A stretch of DNA of 63,141 nucleotides from Cystobasidium ongulense (Eukaryota; Basidiomycota; Cystobasidiomycetes; Cystobasidiales; Cystobasidiaceae): positions 1 through 63,141 of the forward strand of contig BQUP01000014.1 of assembly GCA_022835595.1 (NCBI GenBank). Reading direction: 5' to 3'. Positions within the stretch are counted from its first letter, which is position 1; each line of letters starts with the position of its first letter. Below the pieces are notes generated by a model that saw only the letters and a program-made list of their open reading frames with translations, had not been told where the DNA came from and ran no database searches. Below are positions 59,040-63,141 of the stretch, piece by piece. Position numbers and translations under genes: made by a program.

Positions 59040-61808
59040 TCAGACAACGACGACTTCTTCTGTCTCTTCCACGATCTCCTCGACCCATTCTTCCATGACC
59101 TGCGTAACCTTGTCGGCCTCTGGCTTCTGCTCTGCCATTGACTTCCAGCCAAGATGTTGCTTGTCCTCCTCGAGCTGACTCTTGACTCGCTGGCGCCATG
59201 CGTTCCATTCGTCGACGAGACGACGACGCTGTTGCTGCAATTCGCTGGAAACGTTCATCTCCTCGAGCTGATCTTGCTCGTCGAATTCGCGGCCGTACTT
59301 CCTCAAGTTCTTGACAATAGCCTTTTGTTGAGCGGTGCTCAGCAGTGTGCGTGGACGAGGGCGCCATAAGAATTGCTTGAACTTCTCAGCGTGCTGCATC
59401 TTATACAGCTCGGAGCCCTTTAGGTCATATATCGAGAAGCCAGGTTCAATCTGCAAGGGGTGGTTAGAGGTGCTGCTGACTATGCGATATAACCTAACCG
59501 ACTCACCGAACCAAGCCAGATAGAGCCGACAGCCGCAACGTAACGACCGCTTGGGTCCCAGTAGACCTCAGTCGCGCCGTAATGTTCAATGGTAGTGATC
59601 TGAGCAACGCCGGCACCGGTTGGCGCTTCTTTGTTGGCAGCTGCATCAACGTTGTGCTTTGTGTCCTTATCCGAGTCGACATCCCAGAACTCAAGGTCAA
59701 ATTTGCTAGTGGAGCCAAGAGTCGCAAAGACAACATGGCGGCCTCGAGGCGACCAGAATATCCGGTTAACGGTCTTCTGGTCAAAGGACGCGATCTGGAT
59801 GAAGTCGCCTTTTCGTGGATCAAGCTGGTAGAAGCTGATGGCTGTTCGTACTGTGGCTCCAATCATGTCTTGGCCTAGAGCAGGGTCATTGCTCGTGATA
59901 AGAGCGAATCGGTCGCCCTTGGGCTCCCAGGCGAATGCAGTGACGGTGTCCTTGATCTCGATGACCTGAATGGGGATAGCCTTTTCTCTCACACGGAAGA
60001 CTTCAAGATTGCAGTAAGTCTGCTTCTTGGTTTTGGTGAGACGATCGACCTTGACGCAGAGGTAATCTCCGCTGCTCTGCCAGTGGAGCTTGCACTATAG
60101 GGGAAAATCAGTCAAAAGCGGACAGGAAACAGAGGAGATTTGGTGCTGACCTCGGCAACATTGAAGAGATTTTTTGTTCGGATAGTCTCTCGGCTAGGAA
60201 CTGTGACCAAAGCCACTCGAGCAGGCTGGTTTTGTTGCTCGGGTAGCCAGTATGCAAGCATGTTCTCGCGAGGCTTCTTGTTCGCTTTCTTCGTCTTGCC
60301 GTTGGTCTGCTGCGCGCTATCACCTTCTTCAATCAGAGGTCCACCTCTCATCTCGTCCTCGACTTCCGCTAGCTCGGCATCGTTCAAAGGCGCCCACTCA
60401 AAGTCAACGACACCATCAATTTTCATGGACTTGTTGTCTAAAAGACGCATGCTCGGCGTTTCGTAGACAGAGATAGCTTGACCCGACACCAGTCTTGCGA
60501 AGTACTTCTCGTCAGCAGACCATTTGAGGATAGGCCAGCTGAGAGCCTTTTTGGGTGCATCCTTGTCCTTATTGCTGTCCTGGTCTAGAGGCAGTGTGCG
60601 GAGGAAGCGGCCGGTGGCGATGTCCCACACTGCAACGTGTCGTCCAGCATCATCTTGAGTGAAGGGATTGGTTGGGGTAGGTCGCGGCGCAGGCTCGATG
60701 GGTATAGGCGAGAGTGTGACAAGGTAGTTTTCGAATGGTGAGAAGTCAATCATGGTTGCGCCAGGGTGAGGGAAGCGGTGAATGCGGTTGAAAGATGAGC
60801 CGCCCCATAGACCAACACCAGGACCGTGCAGTGTTGCGACGATCTGGCCAGATGGCGACCAGAGGCAGTACTTCTCGGTCCATTTCTGTAGTATGCGCAT
60901 GCTCGTTAGTTACGTGACTTCGCTTGCCAAAAGAAAGGAAGAGCGAGCGCGAAAAGCTTACATTACGTTCGTGGTTTGTTTCAAGTTGCGAACCCTTGTA
61001 GACCCAGTCAATCTTAACGTCGTCTCCTTGAATCATGAGGATCTGGTCTCGGCCCTGAGGGTCGGTCTGCCAGCCCTTGAGGTGCTCCTTCGATTCGTAG
61101 GAGGCATCCTCATTCTCAATCCCGGGGAACTCTTCGGGGGTTTCGAGAACCTCGGATGCACCGACAAGAGGAATAGCAGTCAGAGCATGGCTCTTGTCAA
61201 ACTGTCCAGGCAGAGTCTTGGCTGCCATGTCGGCCAATGCAGGCGAAGGGAGGGTGACGAAGGCGACACTGCAGGGACAAGTGCACCGGGTCAGATGCCA
61301 AGACTAGCAGCATGCAAGAGAAAGCCTTTAAACCTACCCGCTAGACTTTCCACTCTCGCCGTATGGGATTTCAAGCATTTCTGGCTTGAGCTCGACGCCC
61401 TTTTTCGCAGCATACTTGCAGATGACTGTAAGAAGCTTCTCTTGTCGCTCCTGGGTAATGACGGGGAGTCCTTCGATGATGATGGTGCTCGCGAGTCTAC
61501 AGTACAAATAAATGGCCGCAAACAGGTGTAGAGTGAATGTATCGGTTTTTTTGTTGAAGGTCGTAGCAGCATGCAAAGGGCAAAATTTCAGATCAGCGTG
61601 ATGCGGGCAAGCACATGGCAGACGCAGACAGCTCACGGGTCTTCTTCATAGACAGCGTATCTGTAGGAACGGTGTAATGGGTCAGCTGCCTGCCTCTGTT
61701 TCACTTCCAGCCATGCTCTTTTGCAACCTACTTTTGTTCAATGTCGCTGTAATCGATCTCGCCGTCGAGGTCGCGCTCTTCGGTGTAGCCGTTGGGAGGC
61801 AGCGCCAT
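59040..61808 (-). CDS. PRT1: Translation initiation factor eIF3 subunit b
   Basis: Core scaffold of eIF3 on the 40S subunit. Exons (complement): 61732-61808, 61637-61660, 61338-61496, 60962-61268, 60151-60885, 59507-60094, 59040-59450; 766 aa. An acidic start (DLDGEIDYSDIEQKY) leads into the RRM at about 36-120 (STIIIEGLPVI, AFVTLP). The beta-propeller follows with KWTEKYCLWSPSGQ, ATLHGPGVGLWGG, CKLHWQSSGDYLCVKVDR and RIFWSPRGRHVVFATL, then IEPGFSIYDLKGSEL and a charged C-terminal helix region. Exon 2 is only 24 nt and supplies YAVYEEDP. All motifs are in order and phase. Confidence 0.97.
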
Positions 61809-62453
61809 GGTTGCAGAAGCGTGGGTGCTGTTCTGACTCGCTTGGTGAAGCGGATTCTCTCTTGTTGGGCGGCTGGCGATGTGGTCGGAACTCAAGAGCT
61901 GCGTCGTCTGGCGAGCCAGCTGCAAGCAGCACAGCGGCGCACCTCTTCAACACGACCCCAACACACTCTGCCGCTGAAAGGACAGGAACACTGCAAAGTA
62001 GTACTACAAAGTCAAGCTGTCCACTCGTGACAGCTGTCCTTGCACTTTGTCGCCCTCATAGGACTGGGGCATTAGTGGCACGCTCAGCCTTGGGTTCCTT
62101 GCTCAAACATGGTCCTTCTCGACCTTGCGGCCCACACACGTTTGCATGAATAATTCTGGTTTCTGACAGTCGGCACAATACCCTCGTCAGTGGAATGGCT
62201 TCCAAATACAGTCTCAAAGCAAGTCTCTAAAGCTGGTAATAACGACCTGAGCAAGTTTACGAAAGTCCGACTATCTGAATCTAGCTGGGCCGAAAGAGCA
62301 GAGCATGGTTACGTGCTCAACCATTGGCTGCAAGTCTGACAATAGGGTTGCAATGATTTCGTATCAATGGCACGCGCAACACGAGGAAGCCGAATTACTT
62401 TACACCAGCTACAATCACTACTTTTCTATAAGATATCTCGGAGCAAGGACCGC
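61809..62453. other. eIF3b upstream / GPI-protein downstream spacer
   Basis: About 640 bp with the eIF3b promoter. Plus-strand frames here (61677-62149) run antisense to or out of the eIF3b first exons and have no domains. Confidence 0.5.
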
Positions 62454-63141
62454 CTACAGAGGAGTGAGCATGACCAGCATGGCTCCAAGCCCTAAGAGCG
62501 TAACGAACGGCGCAACATGGGTAGCCTTGTAAGCTCCCGAGGTGTTGCTCTTTAAGATTGTAGAGGTGCTGTTCATGGTGCGCCCACTTGCGACTCCCGG
62601 CGCAGAAGATGAGGTCGAATTGGCAGATGCGACAACAGGTCCTTTTGCAAGTTCCGCTTGCATTGTCGCGTTGAAAGCGCCAGTCAGGCCAGTGATGGAG
62701 AACCTGCGAAATGGCGTATGTTTAGCTTCTAGCAGGTATACATATATGCGTTTGAATAACATGAGAATACTCACTTTCCAGATGTGTATGTCTTGTTTCT
62801 CGAGCTGGAATGCATACGAATGAAGTAATAGTCGCCTGCCGGTCCCAAGTTGGCAGCGATAGCAGGTACTGGTAGTCGACGGGTGGTCGCGTCTACTGTT
62901 CCGATCTGAGTGCGAAGAGAGGGTACATCAGCACAGCTCGATACAACAGTTTGGCTTCAGGCTGCTCACATCCATCAAAGATGTTTTCATCTCAGTAGAC
63001 CCTCCCCATAGCGAGACTTGGAGGGTTCCGAGGTCGGTAAGACTTGCACCTTTCGTTGGTCGCCACTGAACCGCAGGTGGTTTTGCGAAGTTCCACGACG
63101 AGTCGCCGAGAGGCTCAGTCAGGCGGATTTGTGCGCTGACG
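62454..63141 (-). CDS. GPI-anchored Ser/Thr-rich protein (5' end cut off)
   Basis: Partial gene cut by the right window edge. Exons (complement): 62970-63141 (incomplete), 62775-62905, 62454-62703. The N-terminal part has IRLTEPLGDSSW and PPAVQWRPTKGASLTDLGTL; the middle has PAGDYYFIRMHSSS and KTYTSGKFSITGLTG. That is the Kre9/Knh1-like, Ser-Thr-rich GPI-anchored membrane protein domain of fungi. A Ser/Thr/Asn-rich stalk then leads to a hydrophobic tail (VTLLGLGAMLVMLTPL) preceded by small residues, a good GPI-attachment signal. A residue run VSAQ at the very edge could be a signal peptidase site. Probable location is plasma membrane or wall. Confidence 0.8.

Overview
The window looks like nuclear DNA of a fungus, most likely a basidiomycete. 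Protein genes are close-packed on both strands and split by many short introns (mostly 50-80 nt, GT-AG, often with a CTRAC-type branch site). The gene set (PalI/Rim9, Zn2Cys6 factor, NudE, Spb1, Fcp1, Eco1, eIF3b) is fungal. I rebuilt exon structures by hand from splice signals, reading phase and family conservation; nearly every model closes in frame. No tRNA, rRNA, CRISPR array or intact transposon was found. The species cannot be fixed from this sequence alone.

Layout. 1-1480: gene-poor, opening with a 204-bp-spaced direct repeat. 1.5-24.5 kb: mainly housekeeping genes: CWC25 splicing factor, NudE, a TBL1-type LisH/WD40 corepressor, SPB1 rRNA methyltransferase, a two-domain jacalin-like lectin, FCP1 CTD phosphatase, a type II membrane glycosyltransferase-like protein, ECO1 cohesin acetyltransferase, and the PalI/RIM9 pH sensor.

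25-49 kb: a metabolic block. In order: a DUF1446-DUF4387 (AtuA-like) protein, a Zn2Cys6 regulator, a short-chain dehydrogenase, an Old Yellow Enzyme, (assembly gap), the housekeeping DCAF11/WDR23 gene, a flavin-reductase-fold protein, an amidase, a PuuE/allantoinase-type deacetylase-fold hydrolase, an AAAP (Mtr-type) transporter and a 2OG-Fe(II) dioxygenase. OYE + SDR + 2OG dioxygenase + PuuE-like hydrolase + amidase recalls the enzyme set of the Aspergillus hxn nicotinate-catabolic cluster. I infer a catabolic island for an N-heterocycle or cyclic imide: import, ring oxidation/reduction, ring opening by the PuuE-like enzyme, ammonia release by the amidase. Two of its divergent promoters carry several GATA-factor sites, which fits nitrogen control. 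This is the most interesting part of the window.

50.6-63 kb: ribosomal protein S19, a 1910-residue LRR-DH-PH RhoGEF, eIF3b (PRT1), and the 3' part of a GPI-anchored Ser/Thr-rich wall or membrane protein cut by the window edge.

Very small exons (6 to 35 nt) recur in unrelated genes, so uncurated gene calls in this genome will often be wrong.
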